Origin: Kocuria rhizophila DC2201
GTDB lineage: Bacteria > Actinomycetota > Actinomycetes > Actinomycetales > Micrococcaceae
Reading direction: 5' to 3'
Assembly (NCBI RefSeq): GCF_000010285.1
Contig: NC_010617.1
Span: forward strand, 1,240,001-1,304,000
DNA: 64,000 bases
Of this stretch, positions 8,769 to 18,321 are shown piece by piece. The notes under the pieces were generated by a model, which saw nothing but the letters and a program-made list of their open reading frames with translations, had not been told where the DNA came from and did no database searches. The translations under genes were made by a program, and so were the position numbers. Each line of letters opens with the position of its first letter. Positions within the stretch are counted from its first letter, which is position 1.

Positions 8769-10364
8769 GTGGCCAGTTTTGTTGATCGCGTCATCGTCCA
8801 CGCCACGGGCGGCAACGGCGGCCACGGCTGCGTGTCCGTCAAGCGTGAGAAGTTCAAGCCCCTGGGCGGGCCGGACGGCGGCAACGGCGGGGACGGCGGT
8901 TCCGTGATCCTGCGCGTGGACGGGCAGTCCACCACGCTGCTCGGCTTCCACCACGCGCCCCACCAGAAGGCCCCCAACGGGGAGCCCGGCAAGGGGGACA
9001 TGCGCCACGGCTTCAAGGGTCAGGACCTCGTGCTGTCCGTGCCGGACGGCACCGTGGTCAAGGACCGCGAGGGCAACGTGCTCGCGGACCTGCTCGGCGA
9101 GGGCAGCGAGTACGTGCTGGCCGCGGGCGGTCAGGGCGGGCGCGGCAACGCGGCTCTCGCGTCCCCCAAGCGCAAGGCCCCCGGCTTCGCGCTGCTCGGC
9201 ACCCCGGGCGAGGAGCAGGAGGTGGAGCTCGAGTTGAAGTCCATCGCGGACATCGCGCTCGTGGGCTTCCCCTCCGCCGGCAAGTCCAGCCTGATCGCCG
9301 CCATGAGCGCGGCCCGGCCCAAGATCGCCGACTACCCCTTCACCACGCTCGTCCCCAACCTGGGCGTGGTCCAGGCCGGGGACACCCGCTTCACCGTGGC
9401 GGACGTGCCCGGGCTGATCCCGGGAGCCTCCGAGGGCAAGGGGCTGGGCCTCGAGTTCCTGCGCCACGTGGAGCGCTGCGCCGCCCTGGTGCACGTGATC
9501 GACTGCGCCACCCTGGAGCCCGGCCGGGACCCCCTCACGGACCTTGACGCACTGGAGGAGGAGCTGGCCCACTACGCGCAGGACATCGCGGACGAGGACC
9601 CCTCCTCGATCCCGCTCACGCAGCGGCCCCGCCTGGTGGTCCTCAACAAGGTGGACGTCCCCGAGGCCCGGGAGCTCGCGGACTTCGTGCGGGTGGAGCT
9701 GGAGCAGCGCGGCTACCCGGTCTTCGAGATCTCCACGGCCTCCCACGAGGGGCTGCGGGAGCTGAGCTTCGCGATGGCGGCACTGGTCTCCGAGGCCAGG
9801 GCCCAGGAGGAGCAGCGGGAGCAGCAACGACAGACGGTGCCCGTGCTGCAGCCCGAGCCCGTGCGGCGTCGTCGTGGCCGGGACCGCAGGGAGTTCGTGA
9901 TCACGCGCGAGGACCGCGCCGAGGAGCCGCTGTACCACGTGCGCGGGGAGAAGCCCGAGCGCTGGGTGCTGCAGACGGACTTCAACAACGACGAGGCCGT
10001 GGGCTACCTCGCGGACCGCTTCGCCAAGCTCGGCATCGAGGACGAGCTGTTCCGGATCGGGGCCAAGCCGGGCAACGCCGTGCTGATCGGGCCCGAGGAG
10101 AACGGGGTGGTCTTCGACTGGGAGCCCACCATGGTGGGCGGCGCCGAGCTGCTGGGCGGGCCCCGCGGCTCGGACCTGCGCCTCGAGGAGACCTCCCGCC
10201 CCACCCGCCGCGAGAAGCGGGAACAGTTCTACGACCGCATGGACGCGAAGTCCGAGGCCCGCGCGGAGCTCGAGCAGGAGCGCCGCGCCGGGGTCTGGAC
10301 CGAGTCCGTGGACGCACGAGATCGCCGCCGCACGTCCGAGACGAAGGAGACGAACGAGAAGTGA
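8769..10364 (+). CDS. obg: GTPase Obg/CgtA
   Basis: 531 residues. The glycine-rich Obg fold spans 1-157, the G domain follows with G1 GFPSAGKSS near 165, G3 DVPGL near 212 and G4 NKVD near 294, and an OCT domain lies near 375-440. A charged tail extends beyond the OCT domain to residue 531, as in other actinobacterial Obg proteins. It is an essential GTPase that monitors 50S assembly and stress. GTG 8769 has GAGGAG just upstream. The stop overlaps the proB start by four bases (GTGA), indicating translational coupling. Confidence 0.95.
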   Translation: MASFVDRVIVHATGGNGGHGCVSVKREKFKPLGGPDGGNGGDGGSVILRVDGQSTTLLGFHHAPHQKAPNGEPGKGDMRHGFKGQDLVLSVPDGTVVKDREGNVLADLLGEGSEYVLAAGGQGGRGNAALASPKRKAPGFALLGTPGEEQEVELELKSIADIALVGFPSAGKSSLIAAMSAARPKIADYPFTTLVPNLGVVQAGDTRFTVADVPGLIPGASEGKGLGLEFLRHVERCAALVHVIDCATLEPGRDPLTDLDALEEELAHYAQDIADEDPSSIPLTQRPRLVVLNKVDVPEARELADFVRVELEQRGYPVFEISTASHEGLRELSFAMAALVSEARAQEEQREQQRQTVPVLQPEPVRRRRGRDRREFVITREDRAEEPLYHVRGEKPERWVLQTDFNNDEAVGYLADRFAKLGIEDELFRIGAKPGNAVLIGPEENGVVFDWEPTMVGGAELLGGPRGSDLRLEETSRPTRREKREQFYDRMDAKSEARAELEQERRAGVWTESVDARDRRRTSETKETNEK

Positions 10365-11623
10365 CCCACCACGAGAAGACCCCCACCGAGACCATCGACG
10401 TCTCCGCCGTGGAGCAGCAGGCCTCGAAGTCCGCGATCCAGCTCAGCACCGAGAGCCGCGGCAAGAACCGGCGCTCGGCCGTCGAGAGCCGGGAGGAGCT
10501 GCCCAAGGCCCGCCGCGTGGTCGTGAAGGTGGGCTCCTCGTCCCTGACCTCCATCGAGAACTCCATCGACGAGAACGCCCTGCGCTCGATCGTGGACGCC
10601 CTCGGACGCATCAAGGCCCAGGGTGTGGAGGTGGTGTTCGTGTCCTCGGGTGCGATCACCGCGGGGCTGCAGCCGTTGGGGCTGTCCAAGCGCCCCAAGG
10701 ACCTCGCGACCAAGCAGGCCGCGGCGTCGGTGGGCCAGGGTCTGCTGATCTCCCGCTACACCGAGCACTTCGCGCGCTACGACGTCACGGTGGGGCAGGT
10801 GCTCGTGACCGCCGAGGACCTCATGCGCCACTCGCAGTACAAGAACGCGCACCGCCAGATCGAACGGCTGCTGGACCTGGGGATCCTGCCGATCGTCAAC
10901 GAGAACGACGCCGTGGCTACCCACGAGATCAGGTTCGGCGACAACGACCGGATCGCGGCTCTGGTGGCCCACCTGATCAAGGCGGACGCGCTGCTGCTGC
11001 TCTCGGACGTGGACGCGCTCTACACCCGCCCGCCCAAGGACGGCGGGGAGCGGATCGCCACCGTCACGGACCCCATCGCGGACCTCGAGGGCGTCGAGAT
11101 CGGCACCGTGGGCCGCGCCGGCGTGGGCTCCGGTGGCATGGTGACCAAGGTGCAGGCGGCGCGCATCGCGGCGGCATCAGGCATCCCGGCGCTCGTGACC
11201 TCCGCGGCGAACATCGAGAGCGCCCTGGCTGGCGACGACGTGGGCACGTGGTTCGCCACGACCGGCGGGCGGCGCAACGTGCGCCTGCTGTGGCTCGCGC
11301 ACCTCGCGGACATCAAGGGCACCCTGACCCTGGACGACGGCGCCGTGGAGGCCATCCGGGGGCGGCGCTCGCTGCTCGCGGCGGGTGTGACCGCGGTGGA
11401 CGGGACGTTCAGCGCCGGGGACCCCGTGTCCATGGTGGACGCCGCCGGCACCGAGGTGGGCCACGGGCTCGTGAACTACGGCTCGGACGAGATCCCGGGG
11501 ATGCTCGGCAAGCGCACGTACGAGCTCGGGGAGGAGTTCGGGGAGGACTACGCCCGCGAGCTCGTGCACGTGGACAACCTCGTGAACCTGCGCCCGCGCT
11601 CGGCCCGCACCACCCTGAAGTGA
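10361..11623 (+). CDS. proB: Glutamate 5-kinase
   Basis: 420 residues. It phosphorylates glutamate to gamma-glutamyl phosphate, the first step of proline synthesis. The amino-acid kinase core begins [14 protein letters not shown] near residue 48 and includes [11 protein letters not shown] and NENDAVA; a PUA domain occupies the last 90 residues ([12 protein letters not shown]). The first 47 residues are an extra charged tail that E. coli ProB lacks. If instead translation began at a later in-frame codon the protein would have normal length, but GTG 10361 overlaps the obg stop and is the simplest start. Confidence 0.93.
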   Translation: MTHHEKTPTETIDVSAVEQQASKSAIQLSTESRGKNRRSAVESREELPKARRVVVKVGSSSLTSIENSIDENALRSIVDALGRIKAQGVEVVFVSSGAITAGLQPLGLSKRPKDLATKQAAASVGQGLLISRYTEHFARYDVTVGQVLVTAEDLMRHSQYKNAHRQIERLLDLGILPIVNENDAVATHEIRFGDNDRIAALVAHLIKADALLLLSDVDALYTRPPKDGGERIATVTDPIADLEGVEIGTVGRAGVGSGGMVTKVQAARIAAASGIPALVTSAANIESALAGDDVGTWFATTGGRRNVRLLWLAHLADIKGTLTLDDGAVEAIRGRRSLLAAGVTAVDGTFSAGDPVSMVDAAGTEVGHGLVNYGSDEIPGMLGKRTYELGEEFGEDYARELVHVDNLVNLRPRSARTTLK

Positions 11624-11718
11624 CCCGCGGCGGCTGAGGCCGCAGCGCTCGGCAGCCACGGCGCGGTGCGCCGTCGGGACCGCCGCAGACCACCCACGAC
11701 CGACCCGCAGGAGGAACC

Positions 11719-13026
11719 ATGGCAGAGAACACGTCCGTACTGACCGCGCAGGAGACCTTTGGCGACGACCCCGTGACCGGCGTCGGTCTCATGGCCGACG
11801 ACGCCCGGGTTGCCGCGCGCACGCTCGCCAAGGCCCCGCGCGCCTGGAAGGACCGCGCCCTGAACCTCATGGCGGATCGCATCGAGGCCCGTCGCGAGAC
11901 CATCCTCGAGGCGAACGCCCGGGACCTCGAGCGTGGCCGCGAGGCGGGGACGTCCGCCGCGCTGCTGGACCGGCTCAAGCTCGACGCCGCGCGCATCACC
12001 GGCCTGGCCGACGCCCTGCGCGAGCTGGCGACCCTGCCCGATCCCGTGGGCTCCGTGGTGCGGGGCCAGACCCTGGCGAACGGCCTGCGGATGCGCCAGG
12101 TGCGCGTGCCCATGGGCGTAGTGGGCGTGATCTACGAGGCGCGGCCCAATGTGACCGTGGACATCGCCGGGATCGCCGTGAAGTCCGGCAACGCCGTGCT
12201 GCTGCGCGGCGGATCGGCCGCGTTCGACTCCAACCGCGCGCTGGTGGGCGTCCTGCGGGACGCCCTCGCGGACGCCAAGCTGCCCGTGGACTGCGTGCAG
12301 ACCGTGGACGACTACGGCCGGGAGGGCGCGAACGCCCTGATGGGTGCCCGCGGCAAGGTGGACGTGCTCATCCCGCGCGGCGGCCACGGTCTCATCCAGT
12401 CCGTGGTCACCAACGCCACGGTGCCGGTGATTGAGACGGGCGAGGGCAACGTGCATGTGTTCGTGGACGCCTCCGCCCCCGTGGAGATGGCCACCCGGCT
12501 GGTGGTGAACTCCAAGACCCACCGCACCTCCACGTGCAACTCCGCGGAGACGCTGCTGCTGCACGGCGCGGCCGAGGAGGCCTCCCGCGAGGTGCTAGCG
12601 GCCCTCGACAAGGCCGGGGTGGCCCTGCACGTGGACGACCGCGCCGCGGCCCTGCTGCCCCCGGGATCCGACCACCTCAAGGCCACGGACGAGGACTGGG
12701 ACACCGAGTACCTCGACATGGACATGGCCGTGAAGGTCGTGGACGGGCTGGACGAGGCCATGGAGCACATCCGCCGCCACTCCACCGGGCACACGGAGGC
12801 CATCATCACCAACGACCTCGCGAATGCCGAGCGCTTCTCCGCCGAGGTGGACGCCGCGGCCGTGATGGTCAACGCGTCCACGCGCTTCACGGACGGCGGC
12901 CAGCTGGGCCTCGGTGCGGAGATCGGGATCTCCACCCAGAAGATGCACGCGCGCGGACCCATGGGCCTGGAGGAGCTGACCACCACCAAGTGGCTGGTCC
13001 AGGGTGACGGGCACGTGCGCCCCTGA
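11719..13026 (+). CDS. proA: Gamma-glutamyl phosphate reductase
   Basis: 435 residues. It reduces gamma-glutamyl phosphate with NADPH to glutamate semialdehyde, the second proline step. The catalytic cysteine lies in HRTSTCNSAE near residue 273, and EARPNVTVDIAG and TEAIITND are conserved. ATG 11719 is preceded by CAGGAGGAA. It lies 95 bases after proB and is probably in the same transcript. Confidence 0.96.
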   Translation: MAENTSVLTAQETFGDDPVTGVGLMADDARVAARTLAKAPRAWKDRALNLMADRIEARRETILEANARDLERGREAGTSAALLDRLKLDAARITGLADALRELATLPDPVGSVVRGQTLANGLRMRQVRVPMGVVGVIYEARPNVTVDIAGIAVKSGNAVLLRGGSAAFDSNRALVGVLRDALADAKLPVDCVQTVDDYGREGANALMGARGKVDVLIPRGGHGLIQSVVTNATVPVIETGEGNVHVFVDASAPVEMATRLVVNSKTHRTSTCNSAETLLLHGAAEEASREVLAALDKAGVALHVDDRAAALLPPGSDHLKATDEDWDTEYLDMDMAVKVVDGLDEAMEHIRRHSTGHTEAIITNDLANAERFSAEVDAAAVMVNASTRFTDGGQLGLGAEIGISTQKMHARGPMGLEELTTTKWLVQGDGHVRP

Positions 13027-13107
13027 GACGTACCATGGAACGGACGTGACCGCACAGACGTCCTCCGCACCACCACACCGGCCCCGCCGGACCGAGAAGG
13101 GAACCAC

Positions 13108-13365
13108 ATGAGCTCGCTGCCCCTGTTGTCCAACGCCACCCTCGTGGCCGCCGAGGAGTCCCACAGCATCAACGAGCAGCTGCATGCCATGGCCCCGGTG
13201 TTCGGCGCCGTGGCGTTCGCGCTGTTCGTGCTGGGACTCGTGGCCGCCATGTCCTTCTCGTCCCGCGGCAAGGCCCCGGCGATCGGCGAGTACCACGATC
13301 CCGCCGCGCTGCCCGCGGACGAGCAGGCCATGCTCGACAGCGTGCACGCCGCGCCCCGCCACTGA
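13108..13365 (+). CDS. Small single-pass membrane protein between proA and nadD
   Basis: 85 residues, unrecognised function. One strong membrane helix (about 30-50, [17 protein letters not shown]) is followed by SFSSRGKAP and a tail with [24 protein letters not shown] precedes the ATG. TACCAT at 13031-13036 may be a -10 that starts a transcript covering this gene, nadD and rsfS. Similar small proteins sit at this place in related genomes, from memory; no homologue was checked. Confidence 0.75.
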   Translation: MSSLPLLSNATLVAAEESHSINEQLHAMAPVFGAVAFALFVLGLVAAMSFSSRGKAPAIGEYHDPAALPADEQAMLDSVHAAPRH

Positions 13366-13382
13366 CCCCGGGCCCCGCTGGA

Positions 13383-14141
13383 GTGAACCCCACGAATGCC
13401 TCGGTGGTCGCGGCCGAGACGGAGCTGAACATCCCCCCGCGCACCCCGGGCAGGACCCGGCTGGGGGTGATGGGCGGTACGTTCGACCCCATCCACCACG
13501 GGCACCTCGTGGCGGCCTCGGAGGTCGCGGCGGTCTTCGACCTGGACGAGGTGGTCTTCGTGCCCACGGGTGAGCCGTGGCAGAAGGCCGGCCAGCAGGT
13601 CACGGACGCGGAGCACCGCTACCTGATGACCGTGGTGGCCACCGCGTCCAACCCGCGATTCACGGTGTCCCGGGTGGACGTGGACCGCCACGGCCCCACC
13701 TACACGATCGACACCCTGCGCGACCTGCACCGCCAGCGACCCGAGGCCGAGCTGTTCTTCATCACCGGCGCGGACGCCATGGCGGAGATCCTCACGTGGA
13801 AGGGTGCCGAGGAGCTGTGGCGGCTGGCCTGCTTCGTGGGCGTCACCCGCCCCGGCCACGTGCTCTCCGCGCCCGTGGGCTCCGAGAGCGTGTCCCTGCT
13901 CAACGTGCCCGCCATGGCCATCTCGTCCACGGACTGCCGGGCCCGGGTGGCCGAGGGCAAACCGGTCTGGTACCTGGTGCCGGACGGCGTGGTGCAGTAC
14001 ATCAACAAGTACGGCCTGTACCGCGGCGCGGCAGAGCCCTCCGCGGGCGGCCACACCCCCGCGGACGCCACCGCGCCGCGCCCTTCCGCCCCCACGGATC
14101 CGTCCGGGCACCCCCGCCCGGACCAGAGGAGCACCTCGTGA
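13383..14141 (+). CDS. nadD: Nicotinate-nucleotide adenylyltransferase
   Basis: 252 residues. It joins nicotinate mononucleotide and ATP to deamido-NAD. The nucleotidyltransferase signature [11 protein letters not shown] lies near 31-41 and the late motif AISSTDCR near 180. The final 35 residues are proline/alanine-rich and not part of the fold. The start is GTG 13383, 17 bases after the preceding gene; about 28 residues precede the first beta strand. The stop overlaps the next gene by four bases. Confidence 0.93.
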   Translation: MNPTNASVVAAETELNIPPRTPGRTRLGVMGGTFDPIHHGHLVAASEVAAVFDLDEVVFVPTGEPWQKAGQQVTDAEHRYLMTVVATASNPRFTVSRVDVDRHGPTYTIDTLRDLHRQRPEAELFFITGADAMAEILTWKGAEELWRLACFVGVTRPGHVLSAPVGSESVSLLNVPAMAISSTDCRARVAEGKPVWYLVPDGVVQYINKYGLYRGAAEPSAGGHTPADATAPRPSAPTDPSGHPRPDQRSTS

Positions 14142-15019
14142 GCACACCCCCCGAGAACGGCCACGGGAACACCCCGGACTGCCCCTGGACCACGCACCCC
14201 GCCACGGGCGAGCACGAGCGGATCTCGCCCCCGGCCCCCATGATCGAGCTGGACACCCCGTCCCAGGGACAGCCGGTCAAGCCGCTGGGTCCGCGTCGGC
14301 TCGCGCGGCTGCAGCGGGAGATGGCCGAGCACGCCCAGCAGGTCCAGGAGGCGGAACGCCGAACCGGCGGCGCGGAGGTCGACGACGCCCTGCTCGCCAC
14401 GCAGCGTCGGCTCGCCGAGCTCGCGGTGCGCGCGGCGGCCGCGAACGAGCAGGACCGGAAGGACGCGGACCGTGCCGTGGCCGCCCAGCCGGACGGCCCG
14501 GGTGCCCCGGGTGACGGTGCCGCGGGCGACGACCGGCCCACCCCGCCGCCGGCACAGAACGAGTACGTGACCATCACCTTCCCGGGTGCGGCCGCGGGAG
14601 CCGGTGGGGGAGTGGAGCTCGGCGCGCGCCTGGCGGACCCCGCGTCCCTGCCCGCCTCGGCCGTGCACTACGGACCCGTCACCGAGACCACCTCGATCCC
14701 GGTCCTCGCCCCGCACCCTGCGCGGGTGGCGTCGTCGACCGGGACGTCCGCGCCCGCCGAGGACGCCCCGGCGCACGGCACCGGTGGGGAACCCCGGTCC
14801 GCTGCAGCGCCCGAGACCTCCCACCCCGTCGCGGAGTCCCGCGGGACCACCTGGGACCCGGCACCGGCGTCCCCGGTGCGTGCCGTGGACGCCGAGGGCC
14901 TCGAGCTGCTCGAGCCCCGGGCCTACACCCGGGTGGCCTCCGGCACGCGCGTGCTGCTGGCCCTGCTGCTCGTGGTGATCGCCGCCCTGGCGGTCGTCCT
15001 GATCATGTTCATCCTCTGA
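14138..15019 (+). CDS. Proline/alanine-rich tail-anchored protein, unknown function
   Basis: 293 residues. The start is GTG 14138, overlapping the nadD stop (GTGA). Residues 1-65 contain [14 protein letters not shown] and a short [20 protein letters not shown] helix that looks like a coiled coil; 80-255 are disordered and A/P/G/E-rich; the last 25 residues are one strong membrane helix ending at the C-terminus ([16 protein letters not shown]). No signal peptide. The topology is that of a tail-anchored protein with a cytoplasmic body. Its place between nadD and rsfS suggests co-expression, not function. Confidence 0.72.
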   Translation: MSTPPENGHGNTPDCPWTTHPATGEHERISPPAPMIELDTPSQGQPVKPLGPRRLARLQREMAEHAQQVQEAERRTGGAEVDDALLATQRRLAELAVRAAAANEQDRKDADRAVAAQPDGPGAPGDGAAGDDRPTPPPAQNEYVTITFPGAAAGAGGGVELGARLADPASLPASAVHYGPVTETTSIPVLAPHPARVASSTGTSAPAEDAPAHGTGGEPRSAAAPETSHPVAESRGTTWDPAPASPVRAVDAEGLELLEPRAYTRVASGTRVLLALLLVVIAALAVVLIMFIL

Positions 15020-15048
15020 GTCCCACCCTGAAAGGACAGCGCACCTCC

Positions 15049-15468
15049 GTGACTGCCACCACCGAATCCATCGACCTCGTCCGCGCCGCAGCCCTGGCGG
15101 CGGACCAGAAGAAGGCGGAGAACGTCGTCGCGTTCGACGTCTCCGAGAGCCTGGCCATCACGGACGTGTTCATGGTCGCCTCCGCACCCAACGAGCGCCA
15201 GGTCTCCGCTGTGGTGGACGCCGTGGAGGAGGCGCTGATCGAGCGCTTCGACCGCCGCCCCCTGCGCCGTGAGGGCAAGGGCGAGGGCCGGTGGGTGCTG
15301 CTCGACTTCGGGGACGCCGTGATCCACGTGCTGCACGACGAGGACCGCGAGTTCTACGCCCTCGAACGGCTGTGGGGCGACTGCCCGGCCATCGACGTCC
15401 AGCTGCCCGCGCCAGGCCGCCCGGACGCCGCCGGGCCGGCCGACGACGACGCCGCGCGCGCGGTCTGA
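15049..15468 (+). CDS. rsfS: Ribosomal silencing factor RsfS
   Basis: 139 residues. RsfS binds L14 and blocks subunit joining when nutrients are scarce. The DUF143 core is clear: AENVVAFDVSE, ITDVFMVASA, EGRWVLLDFGDAVIHVL and FYALERLWGD. GTG 15049 is preceded by GAAAGGA about 12 bases upstream. The tail after the fold is a short A/D-rich extension (DDDAARAV). nadD and rsfS are neighbours in many bacteria. Confidence 0.95.
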   Translation: MTATTESIDLVRAAALAADQKKAENVVAFDVSESLAITDVFMVASAPNERQVSAVVDAVEEALIERFDRRPLRREGKGEGRWVLLDFGDAVIHVLHDEDREFYALERLWGDCPAIDVQLPAPGRPDAAGPADDDAARAV

Positions 15469-15610
15469 GGGGCCGCCTCCGGCGATTTGCACGCGCCGGA
15501 GCATCCTGTCTAGGATGATCGAGTCGTTGACGGGAAACCGGAAACGAAGACGCCGTTGCGCGGCAACTCGGACACAGAATCCGGGTAAACGGGCAGTGAC
15601 GGAGGCGTGG

Positions 15611-15616
15611 TAAAGT
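15611..15616 (+). promoter_or_regulatory. Candidate -10 for tRNA-Ala
   Basis: TAAAGT, 14 bases before the mature tRNA 5' end. The -35 is weak. Confidence 0.35.
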
Positions 15617-15630
15617 TTCGCGGGACGCAC

Positions 15631-15706
15631 GGGGCTATGGCGCAGCTGGTAGCGCACCTGCATGGCATGCAGGGGGTCAGGGGTTCGAGTCCCCTTAGCT
15701 CCACCA
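15631..15706 (+). tRNA. tRNA-Ala (anticodon GGC)
   Basis: Acceptor arms GGGGCTA and TAGCTCC pair with one G-U; discriminator A and an encoded CCA end at 15706. The anticodon stem CCTGC/GCAGG holds the loop ATGGCAT, giving anticodon GGC. The T-loop GTTCGAGTC is normal. Confidence 0.97.
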
Positions 15707-15715
15707 CACAGGAAG

Positions 15716-15750
15716 AATCCCCTCCACCGATCACGGTGGAGGGGATTTTT
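15716..15750. terminator. Strong terminator after tRNA-Ala
   Basis: A 14-bp perfect stem (15716-15729 with 15734-15747) with a four-base loop and five T's. It ends the tRNA transcript and, read from the other strand, may also end the VanZ/RDD gene. Confidence 0.92.
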
Positions 15751-15765
15751 CGTGCCCGCCCGTTC

Positions 15766-16482
15766 CTACCGGGCGTCGCGCCCGCGCGGTTGACGCGCGG
15801 CGAGGGTCCGCGCGTCCACCAGCTCCAGACCCGTGACCGCGCAGGACAGACCCCGGTGGTTGCGCGTGGCCACTACGGAGACCACCGCCACCAGCAGCCA
15901 CAGGCCCATCAGCAGACTCAGCAGCCCCGCCGCAGTGGCCGGGAGCAGGGCCTCGGCGGTCCGGCCCACCACGTAGACCCCGCCGACCGACGCGGCGCGG
16001 GCCAGGGCCTGCCCCGCGGACACGGTGCGGGGAGGCAGAGACGCCGCGCGGGCGGCGTCGTCGGCGTCGGGCAGCGCCGGTGCCAGCCACACGGTCTTCT
16101 GGCCCGCGGACGCCCGGGTCCCGGACAGCGCCGGGACCACGATCCACAGCAGACCCGGCAGCAGCACCGTGACGAGCACCTCCGCGGTGTGGCCGGGCCG
16201 CTTCCAGCCCGTGACGTGCACCAGCATCGCCCACGCCACGGTGGCCGCGGTGCAGTCCAGCTCGGCGGGCACGGGCAGCGGGAGCAGGGTGTACGCGAAC
16301 AGCCCCGCCGCGTAGAGACTGACGGCCAGCGCACCCAGCAGCCGAGGCACGGTCAGACGGCCGTAGTGCCGGTACTGCCAGACCAGCAGCGGGACGAGCA
16401 CCGGCAGCGACAGCAGCGTCCCGCCGGCGAGGCCCATCACGAGCGGCCAGGTCCATTCGCCTATCTCCGAGCGCTTCTCCAT
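15766..16482 (-). CDS. VanZ/RDD-type membrane protein, apparently shortened
   Basis: 238 residues with about six hydrophobic segments. The N-terminal half (WQYRHYGRLTVPRLLG, then LYAAGLFAYTLLPLP) matches the start of VanZ-like proteins, and the C-terminal half with RAASVGGVYVVG and RGLSCAVTGLELVDAR matches an RDD domain. The middle of the VanZ domain, normally after PLP, seems to be missing, so an internal deletion is likely. ATG 16482 is the first start before the first helix; it has no good SD. It borders a decayed region. It could still be functional; activity is unknown. Confidence 0.6.
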   Translation of the reverse strand: MEKRSEIGEWTWPLVMGLAGGTLLSLPVLVPLLVWQYRHYGRLTVPRLLGALAVSLYAAGLFAYTLLPLPVPAELDCTAATVAWAMLVHVTGWKRPGHTAEVLVTVLLPGLLWIVVPALSGTRASAGQKTVWLAPALPDADDAARAASLPPRTVSAGQALARAASVGGVYVVGRTAEALLPATAAGLLSLLMGLWLLVAVVSVVATRNHRGLSCAVTGLELVDARTLAARQPRGRDAR

Positions 16483-16623
16483 CGTCGGCGGACTGCACGG
16501 GCGCGTGCCCCCGCCCGGGACGGCGGGCCCGGGCGGCCGATGACGACGCCGGGCCCACCGTACCGCGCAGCCGTGCCGATCGATCCGTGCGGCCCCGAGC
16601 CGAGAAGGGTCCCCGGTCGGCGG

Positions 16624-16755
16624 GGCTACGAGTCCGAGACCCCGGGGGAGAACCACCCCATCAACGCGATCCGGGACCTCGCGGCGGGCCTCGGCCGGGT
16701 GCGCGGTGTGGCCTACGCGGAGCAGTGCGCCCTCGTGAGGCAGGTGCGCACATGA
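16624..16755 (+). pseudogene. C-terminal remnant, probably of a PIG-L deacetylase
   Basis: Forty-three sensible codons (NAIRDLAAGLGRVRGVAYAEQ is a representative part, split here as NAIRDLAAGLGR and GVAYAEQ) end in a TGA that overlaps the ATG of the next remnant. The GV-YAE ending resembles C-termini of PIG-L/LmbE N-acetylglucosaminyl deacetylases. Nothing upstream continues the protein, so the 5' part has been lost. The family call is inference from a short stretch. Confidence 0.4.
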
Positions 16756-17013
16756 GGGTCACCATCCACCAGCCCGACCTGCTCCGGGTTCTGGTACAAG
16801 ATGGCCGTCTCCGACGCGTTCGTCGTCTCCCGGCACGACCAGTTCCAGAAGCAGGGGTACCAGCGGCGCGTGCGGATGCGCGGCACGTGGGCCTCCCACC
16901 GGCTCGTGGGCGGACCCGGGCTCCAGGCGGGGCCGCGTGTCCCGCCCGGGACCGCCGCCGAGCGCGAAGTCCGGCCCCGGCGGAGGGCCGGCGTGTGCGG
17001 CCTGAAGGCGTGA
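16752..17013 (+). pseudogene. Broken WbqC-like gene
   Basis: The first frame reads MRVTIHQPDLL, then a frameshift near 16785 moves the match to a second frame: GFWYKMAVSDAFVVSRHDQ, then FQKQGYQRRVRM and RGTWASHRLV. IHQP near the start and a following FFYKM-like block are typical of WbqC proteins of surface-polysaccharide clusters. About eight bases that should encode PWS before GFWYK appear deleted, and the match ends early. Together with the overlapping upstream remnant it marks a decayed glycan operon. Confidence 0.6.
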
Positions 17014-17124
17014 CCGCCTGCAGCCAGGGCCGCCTGCCGCCACGCAGCCCTCGGCGGGCCGTCGGCCGGGGTGGTGCGGTTCCGCGCACCGTGGGCGGGC
17101 GGAGCGGACCCGACGCCCGCCCGG

Positions 17125-18012
17125 TCAGGGCGCCGGAGTCGGCCCCGCGGCGTCGTCGTCGGGGGAGCCGGAGAACCACACGAGCAGCGCCCCCGCCGCG
17201 ACCACCAGCAGGATGCCCAGCAGCGCAGTGAGCCGCAGGCTCTCACCCAGCACGGTGAGCCCCACCACGGCCCCCAGGGCGGGGTCGAACGCGAAGAGCA
17301 CGCCGATCACCCGCGCGGAGGTGACCCGCCCGGCCAGCGCGTCCACCGTGCCCGGGACGGCCACCCCGAGCACGGCGGAGACCGCGAGCCACCCCCAGTC
17401 CGGTGCCGTGACCTCGGGGACCCGTGCCACCGCGAACGGCGCGGTGCACAGGGCCGCGACGCCCACGGACAGGGCCACGCCGTCCAGACCGCCCCCTGCC
17501 GCGCCGACCCGCGCGGCGAACACCGTGTACAGCCCGAAGAAGACCGCGGCGAGCAGCCCCGCGGCGTAGCCGAGCGCGTCGAAGTACCCGGAGGGCCCCG
17601 CCGAGATCAGCACGACGCCGCCCAGGGACAGCAGCGCGCACGCACCCTCCCTGACCCTGCGGGCCGCCACGAGGGCCACCGCGCACGGGCCCAGGAACTC
17701 GAGCGTCACGGCCACTCCCAGGGGGAGCCGGTCGACGGCCGCGTAGAGACTCACGTTCATGGCCGCCATCGCGGCACCGTAGCCCACGATCCCGAGCCAC
17801 TCCGAGCGCGAACGGCGGCGCACCCGGGGGCGCACGAGCACCAGCAGCAGGGCGGCGGCGATCAGCATGCGCAGCGCACTGGTGCCCACGGTGCCGTAGG
17901 ACGCGAACAGCGTGGAGGAGATCGCCGAGGACAGCTGGATGGCCGCCGAGCCCACGAACACGAGACCGGTGGCGGTGAGCACCGCCCGGCGGGAGAGCAC
18001 CGGTGAGGTCAC
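17125..18012 (-). CDS. EamA/RhtA-family drug/metabolite exporter
   Basis: 295 residues with ten predicted membrane helices in two EamA repeats (about 10-145 and 155-285). Conserved features are MNVSLYAAVDRLPLGVAVTLEFLGP and, in the second repeat, a matching GVLFAFDPALGAVVGL block; these are split here for length as MNVSLYAAVDRLP and FDPALGAVVGL. RhtA relatives export threonine, homoserine or other amines. GTG 18012 has GGAGGAG seven bases upstream, a very good start. The tail ends DDDAAGPTPAP, encoded by the recurrent GACGACGCC motif. Substrate unknown. Confidence 0.85.
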   Translation of the reverse strand: MTSPVLSRRAVLTATGLVFVGSAAIQLSSAISSTLFASYGTVGTSALRMLIAAALLLVLVRPRVRRRSRSEWLGIVGYGAAMAAMNVSLYAAVDRLPLGVAVTLEFLGPCAVALVAARRVREGACALLSLGGVVLISAGPSGYFDALGYAAGLLAAVFFGLYTVFAARVGAAGGGLDGVALSVGVAALCTAPFAVARVPEVTAPDWGWLAVSAVLGVAVPGTVDALAGRVTSARVIGVLFAFDPALGAVVGLTVLGESLRLTALLGILLVVAAGALLVWFSGSPDDDAAGPTPAP

Positions 18013-18230
18013 GGGACTCCTCCGGGGACGGGGCGGGAACTGGGACGGGGCACCGGGCCACGGTATCGGACGCCGCCGCGCTCGACGCCGCCTCAGCACC
18101 CGGCCCGGGGAACACCCGTGCTCCGGCTGCCCGACCGTGTCCGGGGACCTCGGCACCCCGGGGTGCCGACCCTCGGCGCGCCCGCCCGGCGTACCGCACG
18201 GCGGTCATGGCACGCGCGGGGACGGTCGGG

Positions 18231-18283
18231 GCTCGCCGGGCTGCTCGGGACGCTCGCCGGGCTGCTCGGGACGCTCGCCGGCC
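18231..18283. repeat. 21-bp tandem repeat, about 2.5 copies
   Basis: Two exact 21-base units (18231-18251 and 18252-18272, each starting GCTCGCCGGG) and a partial third, in the non-coding region just before the lipoprotein gene. Confidence 0.85.
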
Positions 18284-18321
18284 GGTCGGGGTGGGCCCGG
18301 GCGCGGAGTAGCATGACCGCC

